Source of the DNA: Scolanthus callimorphus
Taxonomy: Eukaryota > Cnidaria > Anthozoa > Actiniaria > Edwardsiidae
DNA length: 64,000 bases
Assembly (NCBI GenBank): GCA_033964015.1
Contig: CM066913.1
Location: forward strand, 22,095,854 to 22,159,853
Direction of reading: 5' to 3'
Each line of letters starts with the position of its first letter. Within the stretch, counting starts at the first letter, position 1. The notes below the pieces were generated by a model. That model did no database searches. It was given only the letters and a program-made list of their open reading frames with translations, and was not told where the DNA came from. Positions 11,253 to 22,870 of the stretch are shown here, one piece after another. The position numbers and the translations under genes were made by a program.

Positions 11253-12773
11253 TTACAGTGGGGTTCCAAGAGGTAGAAACTGAACTAGTAATCTTGAAGA
11301 TTTATCCACAATCATGTTCAATTGATTACCATGTAGAAGGTAATCTTTCAACTGTGCTACGGTTAAATCTGTGATGGGCTGAGTGACGTTGGTGATGCGA
11401 AGAAAGCTTTCAATCGCATCATTGAAACAGGTGTAACTAACAAGCTTATTTTCACTTTTGACTAGTAGTTGACAGACAAGCTTGGGCTTTAGACATGATG
11501 TTAATATTGTCATTTTGCACTTTTGACATGTAAATGATTCCTCTTGCGGAATTGGTTCAATGGTAGTGTTACATGCAATGCAAGCCGAGTGCCGTTTTAT
11601 TTCTACTCCAAGACACTGACCAACGATTAGATTCTCTGATATTTCTGGTGACTCTAGATCAATGTTTGAAATATCTTGAATTTGTGTGATTGTTGTGGAT
11701 TCGTTTGTGTTAACATATTTTTCATCAGCAAACATTCGTACTTTCATGTTTTGGAAGTGATAGCTTTTTCCAGCCTGTACCTTATCGATCGCATCTTCCC
11801 ATAAGATTAGCTTTAGCGGTCCTGACTCATCTGCAACTAGGCATTCGACCTTATAATGTGCCTGTCCATTATAAATTATAGCCTGTTTGATTTCTGGCTT
11901 TAAGATAATCTTAACTTTGATATCTACTTGTTGGTACAAGTTTGCAGCATGAACATCTCTTACTTTGATCAGATTTGCTGTACATGCTTGATTGTACGAA
12001 AAGCTTAGTGATGTTCTCTTAATTTGAGCAGTCTTAGGAATTTGGTAGTCTGTGTCGTGTTTTCTTTTAAGTCCCACAATCTTCACTGGTGATTTTTGCT
12101 GGAAGTGTTGAAGAATATGCTTCCGTTTTTCAGGCGAGTAGCAAACAGCGGAGACAGCGGTGTCTTCTGAAGTTTGGACCTTACATTCGAAGAACTTGAC
12201 GGTGCTGTTGTTTCTGGCTTCTCTGACTTCCGTCAGTTGATGGACATAACCCTCAAGATCTGATGAAACACACACAGACAGACAGCACCTTAATATTTCT
12301 TCATGTATTCTTTTTCATGTCTGTCTTGTCCGAGGAGTAGTTTCCAATCAAAGGATTGGGGAGTAGCACAAAAGGGCGGTCATCAATTATTGGGGCTACA
12401 CATTTTTGGCTCTAACAGGCGGGAGTTTTTGAGATTTTAAACACTTCCAGAATGCAGTGAGTAGTACTCGGAAGAAATTTCGCCGCCCTCCTTCCCCCCA
12501 ATAATTCATGGCTGCTCCATAAAATGACAGTGAAAATGGTATTCCAGCAACTTTTTTTATCCAAATTATTCTAACCTTGCAAAGGTGCTCCTTGTCGTTC
12601 ATCAGTAATTTTTGCAGGTTTTTCTTTACAGGATGGTGTGTTATCTTGGCTGCTGGTTGCAAGGAATACAATACATTTGTTAGATAGAATCTAATGATAT
12701 GAGTTAAAAAGAAAAAGAGAGGAAAGACAGAGCATTGCATTGTTGCTTACCTTGGATGCGGAAGCTGATCCAT
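11253..12773 (-). CDS. RPA70-like single-strand DNA-binding protein, three exons
   Basis: The product probably coats single-stranded DNA during rolling-circle transposition, as proposed for RPA-like genes in other Helitrons. The exons are 12751-12773 (start MDQLPHP), 12576-12652 and 11253-12259. Donors are gtaagc and gttag; acceptors are aaccag and catcag. All phases agree and give 368 residues. The long exon shows OB-fold-like blocks (for example about 60-160 and 165-260) and a Cys4 zinc ribbon (CIAC then CQKC, about 20 residues apart), the layout of RPA large-subunit DNA-binding domains. This gene is uninterrupted, unlike the adjacent polyprotein. The intron structure is predicted by phase and splice consensus only. 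Confidence 0.8.
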
Positions 12774-13064
12774 GTCAATTCTTGAAAACAGTCTGTGACT
12801 GTTCAAATATATTCGATCTAAAGGTACAACAAAACAAAACAGTGCTTGTTATACAGGTTTTTACTTCATATCACTAAGATTAAATCACATTAGGAGTTTT
12901 ATCTGACAGAGTGTGGTTATTAGTCACATTGATCAAATATACAGGAGATGATACCTCAAAAATAACAGTGATCTTCAAGAAATCTTTAGTAATGCATAGA
13001 GTGGTTTGTGATACTTTAAGTAGTAGTCAATAGAAAGTAGTCAATAGGTTTCTCAATAATCCAT
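12774..13064. other. Spacer between the two Helentron transcription units
   Basis: AT-rich, non-coding. It should contain the RPA gene promoter and the polyprotein 3' end, since both genes run on the minus strand. No clear TATA box or poly(A) signal was distinguished. Confidence 0.4.
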
Positions 13065-13921
13065 TTATGAAAGACAATTCAGTAGTGTATAAACTGCTTT
13101 ATGATCAGAGAAATAAGTCTCCAATACACCTGCTTTCACTGCTTCTGGTATATTAGTGTAAATGTGATCAATGCAAGTTTTATTATCTGTAGTATAACAA
13201 GATATCATCTGCCTGTATTGGTTATCTCTTACAAAAACATTGTACAGGGGCGTCCTGTCTGGAATATTAAACCAGTTCACATTAAAATCTCCAATAAAAA
13301 CTTTCAGGACTGTTAATGGCAAATTCAAAATTTCTTCTACAAAAGCACACAGTTGTCTTATAGGAACAGTAGGAGGGCGATATATAGCTATGACTGTTAT
13401 ATGCGGAGCTATCATCATTCGGATGACTGATACTTCTATTCCATTACGATTAAAGCAATATGGATACCCAGGATAGTAATCAATGCGGCTGTATATTGCA
13501 GTCCCACCATATGGCCTTTCATTGTTAATATTTGATGTAGCATCATTACGAAATAAGCTATATTCACCAATATTATACATATCGTTGCTATCTCTTTGAT
13601 AAAATCGTGTTTCTGAAATAATTGTAATATCTGTGCTTACGTAATTCAAGTCTGCACGTATATCCTTGATGTGTTTATGCAAAGATCGTGCATTCAGAAA
13701 ACATATCTTAATAGCTGATTCATCAGCATTATATATAGGTGAGATACATATATCAAGTTTTCCTTCTGTTCTGAGCCGTGCCATTTCCTTTTGGACAGCT
13801 GGATTGACAGTTATCTTATCTTCACAAAGCTGAGTGATGTGCAGACCTTCAATAGTTCTCACTCTACTTAACCCAACATAATGGATGTGAGGGATGGCTC
13901 GTCTTGTTTCAAAGTTAACAA
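13065..13921 (-). pseudogene. Helentron endonuclease domain (EEP/APE-like), polyprotein C-terminus
   Basis: This is an open frame of 265 residues from 13862 to the stop, plus in-frame upstream sequence to about 13921. It shows the EEP motifs in order: ICFLNARSL, ITIISETRF (catalytic Glu), IAIYRPP, IGDFNVNW (Asp/Asn), CIDHIYTN and FSDHKAV (Asp-His). All key residues are present. The first residues (RTIEGLHI) continue the conserved C-terminal PIF1 helicase block that normally follows the Rep-helicase, so the two are one polypeptide split by a one-base frameshift near 13945-13965. In Helentrons this nuclease resembles that of CR1-type LINEs. Confidence 0.85.
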
Positions 13922-16801
13922 CTATTTTACTTTCAGTGTCACCTTGTGATCTATGAATTTTTTTGCAGCGGCTGGTCTAAGGGGAAATTGTTTCCTAACA
14001 ACTTGTACAGTTCTATTTCTTCCAACTGCAAATTGTGTTGTGACAGGTTTGATAGGAGTCCATAAGGGATCAATATTATTGACATACAGGTGCCTGTTTT
14101 CATGTCTGGTTTTCACACCAACATCTGCATGGTCAAACTTTACCCAGATTATACCAGATGGTGGACCTAAGTTTTGGTTTAATTGCATAAGTTTAATCAC
14201 ATTACTAGCACCATTTGTGATGCCATCATCTGTTCTGGTGTTTAGAGATATTTCAGTCCTTTCACTTACTGCCAAGTTCAGCGTACCATGTAATTGTTTG
14301 GTTTTCCTAGGATCACTCGGAATTTGCCTCAATATCTTATCCCTTAGCTCTCGAGATTCAGCTCCTATAACACTATCATGAGCATTGATAGTATACTTCT
14401 GCCCTACAATAGCATCATGAGCTGTTTTATTAAAGTCATTGACTTTAGCATTCTCAGTAAACAAGTGTGGTGCATCAATGGGATAGTTGTCACAAGCTTT
14501 CAATATGCGACCTTTAAATTTCTTTATATCTTCTTGTGTGTGGTTACCCTCTCGCAATCTGTTTAGCATTTCAGCAAATTGTTTGCTTTCTCTTTGTCTC
14601 ATGATTTCTTTTAATTCAAACATTTTGAAAAACTCTTTCCAAATATTTGGTGCCAAAATCCCATATTCAAAGTTGTCCATTTCTTTAAAAATATAGTTAT
14701 CCATAACTGGCTGTAGCTGGAATAGATCTCCAATAGCAATGATACTGACACCCCCAAATGGTAAGGGACTGCCTTTAATATCTTTCAGCCTATTGTTTAT
14801 TTGAACATTGAACATTGTGTTACCAACCATGGATATTTCATCTATAAATATCAGTTTCACGCCACCAAACTGACATCTAAGTGAATTCAGTCTACCTGAG
14901 TCAAGACGCTTATAAGTTTTTAATGACTGACAGGCAGGGATTGCTAAGGCACTGTGTATAGTGTTACCCTTGATGTTGTGAGCCGCCTTACCAGTAGGTG
15001 CTAGCATTAATACTTTGATTTCTGTAAAACTATCACCAGCTCTTGTGTTATAGTATTTCAAAGCAGCTTGATACAAGGCTTTAGTGACATGTGATTTGCC
15101 TACACCTGCTCCACCACTCAAGAAACAGTGAAATGGATCATCAGATGTCTTAATAAGATGTAGAACATGATAGAAGAATTCTTTCTGTTCTTTATTCAAC
15201 ATTTGCACCACATTTCTATACTCATCATCTCCTAATTCATTGAGGATTAATGGCTCAGTGGTATCAGCTGATGGAATCCCTATGTCATCCGACAAATTGT
15301 AAGTCTCATTGAAGTCAGGATGTAAGTCCTGGTTGCCCTCAGCTCTGTCTTGCTGTTCAATATTCTGAGTACAAGGTGCTATTGTGTCATAGCTTTCTTC
15401 TAATGCATTAATATTTTGCTGTATCTCATCAAAATCGTCATTACACACAGCATATTGCTCCATTTGCTTGTCAATTAATTTAGCAATCACTTTATACCGT
15501 TGTTGATAAGACGAGAAGGACCCAAGTAAGTCTGTTTCTTCATTTCTCCATGATGTAAACAGCATAATCAATTCACGGTAATGCTTTTCTGGTTCAGCTT
15601 CTTTATTGAACCATACACTTCTTATAATTCTTGCTTTGTTCCTTTTTTTAGTTTTACTACATTGATTTTTAGATGACCCAACAAAATCATCATCATCATT
15701 CTCAAAATGGTCAATAAAACTCTCTGACTGAAAACCATCAGGGTCCTTTTCATTTGATGGCTTTACATATGGCTTACCAGTACTATCATACCAGGCAGCC
15801 CAGTCTGCTAGTGTCACTTGCTCTAGCTTGGCTGGACGCTTGCAATATCTTTTAAGCAAACCACTTGTATAGATTTCCTCACAGTCATCATCCATTTCTT
15901 TTATAACATTTAATGGCTTTAGAAGCTCCACCCTCTCTTGAGGAGGTGAGGTATTAATGAATATTATGTCCCTAGATGACTTTCTCATAGGCAGTTGCAA
16001 TGTAATATATACAGCTTCTTGGGCACTGATTTCAACATTGTTCACAAATTTACTACCAATATCCCTAACCTGTTGTTTAATTGAGGAATTCCCTTTCCTG
16101 GCTTCAGTACAAGCTTCACGAAGCAAATCACTCATGCCTTTCTGGCCCTTTGAAATATAATTTACAATGTAAACAGCACAAGCATATACATCAAGCACAA
16201 ACTGAATATCCATATTAGCTCTCCATGCCCTAAGACAAGCAGGATTATAATTGTTAATTCTCAGCTCATTTGGATTTCTTTTCAAGAAAACAGTGGGAGC
16301 ATTTAGTGATGAACATATAGCAAGGAGATAATTTTCCTCTGTCACATTGAGATCTAAAAGTAACTGATCTAAGGAAATGTCTTCGCCTTCCTTCATATCA
16401 TCAAGATGCTTCTTAATCAACTTCCATGTAGCTTTATGTGTTTTAACTTTACTTTGTGACATATCATCATCTAAAGGATGGAGTATTATTGTTTGTCTCA
16501 TAGGAGGCTGAGGGTAGTTAAATCTGCAGTCAGCTTTAGTATTTTTACGGCATGTATGTGAATGTCGATGAACTTGCCGGCAGACTAAATCAGACAGTTC
16601 AGGACTATCCATAGCTTTTTGACAGCTTATTATCTTGTCAATGAATTCTATAACTTGAACATCACTTTGTTCTTGAAATTTTGGGGCAGAATCTACCCAG
16701 AGTAGCATATGTATGTGAGGCGAGCCGCGTTGCTGATATTCTACCCTGTAAATCCAGTCCGATATAGTACCTAGAGGCTCAGCAGAGCTTAGAAGAAAGT
16801 T
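13922..16801 (-). pseudogene. Helentron Rep (HUH, tyrosines) and PIF1-like helicase
   Basis: The open frame runs from 16801 and includes the first Met at 16708. The HUH motif (PHIHMLLW) is encoded at about 16700-16720, just before that Met, so the Met is not the true start. Counting from it, the Rep tyrosines lie in VYACAVYIVNYISKG (about residues 174-188), the helicase Walker A is SGGAGVGKS (about 531-539), Walker B is FIDEISM (about 621-627), and later PIF1/RecD-like blocks follow. Rep nicks and joins DNA at the element ends and the helicase unwinds it. The frame opens after an in-frame TGA at 16802-16804 and closes early at 13922 by frameshift inside the last helicase motif. Both lesions look recent. 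Confidence 0.88.
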
Positions 16802-16804
16802 ATT

Positions 16805-17482
16805 TCAAAATATCTTCACTTGATAATCAAAATGTCTGGCACATGTGACAGGATCACTTTGGATCAATCTACACCTATCCTCCCAGTCAAGATTCTTTAT
16901 TTCATCATCAGAATATTGCTTGTGATCGATAACATGGCCAAGGATTCTAAGTAGATGGGTCCACTGTGTTTCTGCTGATGAGAAGCTGCAAAATAGTGTT
17001 GCTGGACCTAGCTGTCTTATCATAGCAAAAAGGTCTTTTTTTGCCTTTTCAAAGTATGGGGGTGAACCTCGTAAAGCTCTAAGAAATTTAAAACCCTCAT
17101 CGTAATGAATCAACCTGTCTATTGCACCTGCCTGCTTTAACCGATGTGCATTGAGATTTTTATCATTCCCTTTACATTTCCTGAGTGCAATAGTTGCCCT
17201 GCCTAGAAGAATTTTCATTTGCATTTTCTTAGCCTTGAAAAAAATATTTTCAATGCACATAGCTGCCCTTCTATCTGACCTTCTCAGCTCTGATTTACAT
17301 ATATCACTATAATGAATTTGCTTCTTTAGTGCTCTTGGTTCACCAAGGAATATTCCAGGATATGCTAATTCTTCTGAGAATTTGTCCCTAAATATACTTA
17401 AGGGCCTATGGCCCTCTCCTGGTGCAACATTTAATACATACTGACGTTCATGGTCTTCTAAAAAGTCAGTCGAAGTCAACAA
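16805..17482 (-). pseudogene. Helitron-like N-terminal Rep-associated domain
   Basis: This 225-residue segment contains ALRGSPPYFEKAKKDLFAM and GPATLFCSFSSAETQW, the conserved block that precedes the HUH motif in Helitron Rep proteins. It ends at the TGA (16802-16804), and the frame resumes directly with Rep sequence. Upstream of the Met the frame stays open through an acidic linker to about 17605, where a frameshift separates it from the DUF6570-like part. Confidence 0.85.
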
Positions 17483-17541
17483 AGTATCAGTGACACCAGC
17501 AGGTGTTTCGCCTTCAGCTTCACTTAAACTATCATCATCAT

Positions 17542-18297
17542 TTACGTCTTCACCATTGCTGCTTTCAACAGTTTCCGATAATTGGTCACAAGCATTATCA
17601 TCAATATTTGATGCTGCTCAATTTCTTTGGCATATTGAATAGCCCACTCTGGATTGAAAACAATACCCTCATCCTTATATAGACTGCTATTATTCATCAA
17701 CCACTGTGCTGCTTGTACTACCTTATTCGGCCTTATATTCAATGACAGTGCTGAACTTTTATATTGTAGTTTTCTTTTCAAATTTACTTTAATTGTGTGA
17801 TCTTCACTTAATAACCGTGGTAACATGCTGACTGTATTAGTAACATCGGCAGGAACATTAACAACATTACCATATATTTTATATTGCTTTCCCCTGGGGG
17901 CTTGCATCAGCTTTTCAAAAGCAATCCTTGGTGCTAGTAATCTACACTCTAATTCGTTCAAATCAAAAAATGTTGGCTTTTTTGGAAATACTAGCCCATT
18001 GAAAGTAGCACATGGTGGAATATTATTCTTTATCAAATGGCTTTTGCAAGTTTTGCAAACCCATTCAGTATCTCCAACACTTTTCTTATTAGTAAGATAT
18101 CCATTAACATCAGGATTTGACTCTCTGAGATGTTTAGCATTTATAACACCATGCCTATACCATAGCTGATCACAGCAACTACAAATATACAGGGGTCCCT
18201 CTGCAACTAAGTCATGGAACTTTGAAATTGCTGTTTCTTTACTTGAAAAGTCATCACATTGCTTTTCTACAGGTCTTGACTTTTGTGAAGATGACAT
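17542..18297 (-). pseudogene. DUF6570-like domain of the Helentron polyprotein
   Basis: This 251-residue frame has zinc-ligand-like pairs (CSCCDQLWYR, later CKTC), followed by PPCATFNGLVF and ELECRLLAPRIAFEKL. This is the pattern of DUF6570, a domain often found before the Rep in eukaryotic Helitrons; its function is unknown. The last 25 codons are out of frame after a shift near 17605. The N-terminus (MSSSQKSRP) is really the end of the STPR repeat array continued from the preceding frame. Confidence 0.75.
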
Positions 18298-19664
18298 TTT
18301 TGATCTGTAAACTCTTTGATATTTCTTCTCTTTTGTTTTTTGTTCTGGTGTTTTATTTGATCTGTAAACTTTTTGATATTTTTTTGATATTCTTTCTCTT
18401 TTGCTATTTGATCAGGAGTCATTTTTGATCTGTAAACTTTTTTATATTCTTTCTCTTTAGCCTTTTGGTTGGATTTCATTTTTGATCTGTAAATGCTTTG
18501 ATAATCATTATGCTTTTTCATTTGATCAGCAGATTTCATTCTTAGCCGGTACTCTTTTTGGTAATTATTACGCCTCACCTTTTTTTCAAGTGGTGGATTT
18601 GTTTCAGAGTATTTTCTCTTTAACGATATACTATTCTCATTTTGCCTAGAACATGCATTTGTATTTTCCTTAAATACTTCCGTCGAGTGAATTTCAACTC
18701 TATTGGCAAATGAATTCTTAGTTTGCTTTTCTTGCAGACTAGTGCAATTGCTTTTACACACCTTAAGTACTGGTTCAGATGAATTATCTACAGCACTTGC
18801 TTTAATCATATCAGGTGAAGCACCTTCAGATGGTAAAATAGCTGATGTTGAGACATAATGCATCTCCCCAATATGACCCAGAAAAATAGATCTAGTATTT
18901 TCTGACACATTCAGAGTTTGAACCAATGTAAGCTCGGCAAAATTTTCACTTGATTCAATAACATGTATGCTCAAATTCATAGTTTCTGCTATTGCTTGCA
19001 TGATAACATGATCACCCCATGTTCCTTCCACAGACATATTAGTTAGGTATTCTGACCATGAAATATTTCCAATAACGACACTTTCTATAAACCGCTCAGG
19101 ATTATTTTGCAAATATTGAATACCAGCTGCCCTGATTTCTAAATGGCGATGGGCATCATTGAAGACCTGATCTGCAATAGCCATAAACATGCAATTTCCA
19201 AAACCTCCTACATCTAATTGTCTTAACCCATATCTGCGCAGTCTGCATTTAAACACAGAATTGGAACAGACTTTATCATTATTTGCTGTTGGTCCAGGAT
19301 TCAACTCAATGTCCCCAGATAATAAAATATTCCTTTGTGCTAAGTTATATGCTGGCATATCTGTTTGAGTTATTTCATCATTGTTAAAACCAAAATGGTT
19401 ATTCAATTCTTCAAAAGTATCAATTCCTTTCGGATAAGAATCTGCTTTTTTGTGAGAGGCAGTTTTTGTCTCCAAACATGAATGTAAGACAGGAAGACAA
19501 TGCTGCGAAATCTTTTTCTCTGGTCGATTATACGTCACTGTACAATATGTTTGAGCTTTCACAAAATAATAGCTGTAGAAGCTATTTTGCTTCTTTATAT
19601 AATCTATTCTCCATTGCTTATAGTTAGACGCAATGTTATACAGCATGGAGGAAACAGGGACCAA
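18267..19664 (-). pseudogene. 2A-like peptide, OTU protease and STPR-like repeats
   Basis: This is a 465-residue frame. Around residues 113-125 it encodes LLSGDIELNPGP, the ribosome-skipping 2A signature (codons at 19290-19328). An OTU cysteine-protease domain follows (about 140-270) with GGFGNCMF (nucleophile Cys) and GEMHYVS (His). Residues about 365-450 hold roughly 20-residue repeats of the YQKxYRxxMKxxQ type, like the score-and-three peptide repeats that bind DNA. The repeat array is thrown out of frame near 18385-18395 and continues in the next frame. 2A skipping would release the N-terminal part from the OTU-Rep-helicase-nuclease chain during translation. Confidence 0.8.
19290..19328 (-). 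promoter_or_regulatory. 2A-like ribosome-skipping site
   Basis: The encoded peptide ends DIELNPGP, followed by T. The D-x-E-x-N-P-G-P core is complete. Downstream Pro is usual after NPG and is present. Skipping is established for viral and some LINE 2A peptides and is inferred here. Confidence 0.75.
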
Positions 19665-19693
19665 TTTCTTGATATTACACTTGCATTTCTCTC

Positions 19694-20083
19694 TTAATTT
19701 CTCATCTTTAGTGACTTCATCACTTTTCTTAAAGGAACTCTAGATGGTTCTCTATCCCTTATTCTGTGATTAACAGAATTTGACACACGTGGTCTAGGGG
19801 TTCTGTTGGCTGATTTTTCACTAATTAATGCATCTTTTTTAATGCAAGTTTTTTCATTAATATAACAAAGCTCTTCTCCATCATTTCCTGGAAAAGCTCT
19901 AGTAGTATCCAAATGAATTTCTATGTTTATTACGCCAGTTCGGTCAGCATGTAGCGTATCATGGCAACCAAGACATCTCCCATTACTCGTTTTCAATTCA
20001 GCTCGGAAACTGACCTCAACTTCACGCTTATTCATGTCTTGAGATTTATCACTTGTTCCCAAACGGGACTTTATTGTGTCCAA
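19694..20083 (-). pseudogene. N-terminal segment of Helentron polyprotein, unknown domain
   Basis: This 129-residue frame has GRCLGCHDTL (a CxxCH pair) followed by acidic and basic segments. Its last dozen codons are out of register with the next frame, which reads on toward the 2A site, so a frameshift lies near 19725. It represents the product that would be cut off at the 2A site. No family recognised. Confidence 0.5.
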
Positions 20084-20091
20084 AGGGTTTT

Positions 20092-20235
20092 TTTGTTGCT
20101 CGAATGAGCAATTTCAGTTCCCCGGAGGGAAGTTTTGTTGCTCGAATGAGCAATTTCAGTTCCCCGGAGAGAAGTTTTGTTGCTCGAATGAGCAATTTCA
20201 GTTCCCCGGAGGGAAGTTTTGTTGCTCGAATGAAA
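20092..20235. repeat. 42-bp minisatellite
   Basis: About 3.5 head-to-tail units of 42 bp contain GTTGCTCGAATGAGCAATTT and CAGTTCCCCGGAG. The unit contains a short palindrome (TTGCTCGAATGAGCAA). The length is a multiple of three, so several frames stay open on both strands. Confidence 0.9.
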
Positions 20236-22346
20236 GGAACTGTGTGATGGGATGGGGTCAATGGTTGCCAGATCCAATACATGGTTGGTTGCGTATTGCT
20301 GGTCGTTGGAAGCGACACAAATCACTCTGCGTCCACGTGCAATGACTTGGCGAGATTCAGGCAGTGTTTTTGCACTCCAAATTCGGTTTGAACTTTCAGA
20401 AACTCTATAAAAAGCTTTGCGAGTAATCACTGGACATAATAATTGAAGGCTCCGTTTAAGAACGGGTAAGATATTGGAAGAAAACATAACAATTGTTAGC
20501 TTACCTTGACTGCTTGACTCAACTTGAGCGATGGCGAGGAAGAAAGAACGTACGGCTTGCGTGAGAACATGCATGCAAACGATTCGCCGCTCGCTCGGTG
20601 TAACTCGGGAAGTTATCGGCATTGAACATTTTCGCAGATATATACAATTGAAGTAGTTTCTGTCATTCTAGAGTCATTCTTTATTGAAATATTTTTTCGA
20701 TAATTCAATTAATTAAAGAATATAAGAACATAATTTTCAGATCACATTTTTATTTTTGCATCGATAGACTTGATAGATCGTAGCCCGAACGCCCGAAGTC
20801 GATCCGACGTCCCAACCCACTATCCCAGCATGCCTCACGGGCGTATTCACTCTTACTTCCTTTTTTTTCCGACGTGACGACATAGTAGCTACCGCACACT
20901 AGTGCAGTAGCTACAAAAATGAGACGAGAAAGTCAAGCGAAAAGTCAACACAGCACCGCTGGAGAGTTGAGCAATGACGAGTTTACAGACTAGATGAAGT
21001 TTGTCGTTTTTGGAAGAGGAATGATTCCAGAAAGTGGTAATTATTATTACTTCATGTACTTACTCTCTTGTTGTGTCCCAATATAAGTATGAGTCTTTTT
21101 CACAAGCTACAGGTGGCTCTTGACGCAGAAATAAAGTTGATTGATTGATTATACCGAACGCCCGTTTTCCCGTAAATAACGAATATTTTTCTTTTCGAGT
21201 GAAACTAAACACGGTTTGCAAACTAGATAAGTTAAAAGGGTTTTTGAAACACTAGGAAACTAAAGGAAGGAATGGTAATGGATACAAACAAACAAAGTAT
21301 ACAAATCACAGTAAATATTCGAAGGCTCTCCTATTCAGGAGAGCTCACCTGGATTCAAGATTTACAACGAAATGCGCTTTTGTTCTGAGTTCTTATGCTT
21401 ACTTCCGTTCTTGCAAAAGGTCATTTTTTACTCAATTTTGGAGTGTAAACAGATCGTGATTCACTACATTTCAACTACTCATTCCTTGAAAACTTTCTTT
21501 TCATTTTCAGTTCTATGATTGCCCATAAGAGGAATCACCTGTCTTTATTTTCGTTTACGCCGCCAACACGAAAACTAAAGCCAAACCGGCCCGGCACATT
21601 TTCTCATCATGATGGGCAAATTTCTTGACTTTTTCGCCTTTTCCAACACACATGCAGATTGTTGATCCTTTCTTATGATTTCTTGTCGAATTTATCATTA
21701 TCTTTGATATATTTGAGGATAATATTTGCTTGTTTTCGCAATATAAAGTGCATCACAACCTTCAAAAAACAAGTGCCGGTTCTCGGAAGAGCAAGCATCG
21801 AAATGGTTTCCCTGCCAGTCTCCACCAATAAGAAGCCAGCTATGTAACCACACATGCCTTACCGATGAGCTTGGGGGCCTGGGACGACAGTCTACTTCCG
21901 GTTTAACAAAACAGTATACTTCTTATGTCAAATCAGAGAAAATTCGAATTTTTAAAATGTTAAAGTGTTGTTTAACTTGTTTTCCATAGAGCCTAGCATG
22001 GGATTAGCGAATATGTAAAAACTTTTTGAGTTATGATATCTGAATGGTTTAAAAACACCCAAAATCAAGCGTAAAAAATCATTTTCTAATTTATCTGAAA
22101 ATCCATGCTAGGTCTTATGCACAATGCCTAGGCGGTTATATAGCCACAGATTTGGCAGATTCCATTAAGAAATGGAAGACAAACTATAGGTTTTTCTGTT
22201 TCGATGACGTCACTATGACGTCACATGATGACGTCATCATTTTTCAAAGCTTTTCCAAAATGGATCTTTCCTGTAAAATATTATCCTTAAGCATATTCAT
22301 TTCACAGAATTATGATTTTTAAATTTTCCTTAGCAACGGCTCAAAA
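20236..22346. other. No gene recognised; Helentron upstream flank
   Basis: A minus-strand frame at 20071-20622 runs into the minisatellite but has no recognisable motif. At 20885-20914 there is a perfect 8-bp-arm hairpin (GTAGCTAC ... GTAGCTAC). At 21130-21150 AATAAAG is followed by TTGATTGATTGATT, the look of a LINE or transcript 3' end. At 22200-22245 several TGACGTCA palindromes cluster. Confidence 0.4.
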
Positions 22347-22370
22347 AGATAGGTAAATCCACCCTTAAGT
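22347..22370. repeat. Right arm of a 24-bp perfect inverted pair
   Basis: Exact inverse of 9741-9764 (contains GGTAAATCCACCCTTAAGT). Confidence 0.6.
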
Positions 22371-22414
22371 TAGTATAAGTGAAAGGGAAGACATATCTAA
22401 ACAAAACTTTTACC

Positions 22415-22870
22415 TCGCTTGAATTTCCCCTCGCTTTCCCCAGCACAGCTATTTGTGGCGTTCAGACACAGCCCTAATCTCCGCGACATTTTAGTTAAAG
22501 CGCAGTTAAAAAACCCTAATGTCATTCACCAAACCTCAGGCTCGTACCGTTTTGGCGATAACTGTTACTTGCAACTTTATTGCTGATGGACTAACACATT
22601 ACACGTTTTCGTCAACTAATGAAAGACGTAAATTCTAAAATCACATGCAGAACTTCTAATGTTACAATGTAAGCGCTGCAACCTTCAGTACATAGGCGAA
22701 ACTAAACGACAATTACGGGAACGTTTCATCGAGCACGGACGCACACTTAAGACGCTAACAGCCAACTTACACCCACTACCGCCGCTGTACATTTCCATAA
22801 CACACCTAACCATACTTCCGCAGACATGCTACTTAACCCTTTAGAACTACTCGCTAACTCACTAACTACC
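22415..22870 (+). pseudogene. Penelope-like element fragment with GIY-YIG nuclease
   Basis: Around 22450-22540 the translation reads VAFRHSPNLRDILVKAQLKN, the conserved end of the Penelope-like reverse transcriptase region. From 22659 it reads MLQCKRCNLQYIGETKRQL, then RERFIEH, the GIY-YIG nuclease core (here the Y-I-G of the second strand, then Arg and Glu/His). Frames change at least twice between these blocks. The reverse transcriptase body is missing, so this is a 5'-truncated, decayed copy. It is followed by AT-rich 3' sequence ending in TATTATTATTA near 23050. Confidence 0.8.

Larger units (their letters stand above)
11253..20083 (-). mobile_element. Helentron (Helitron-2 type) rolling-circle transposon
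   Basis: This is a minus-strand block with an RPA-like gene and a polyprotein region. Reading from its N-terminus it runs: unknown Cys-containing domain, 2A-like peptide, OTU protease, STPR-like repeats, DUF6570-like domain, HUH Rep, PIF1-type helicase and endonuclease/exonuclease/phosphatase domain. A C-terminal endonuclease and OTU domain are the hallmarks of Helentrons, which move by Rep-nicked rolling-circle replication. The polyprotein carries at least four frameshifts and one stop, so this copy is not autonomous, though the lesions are few. Coordinates cover coding content only; the element termini were not identified. Confidence 0.88.
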
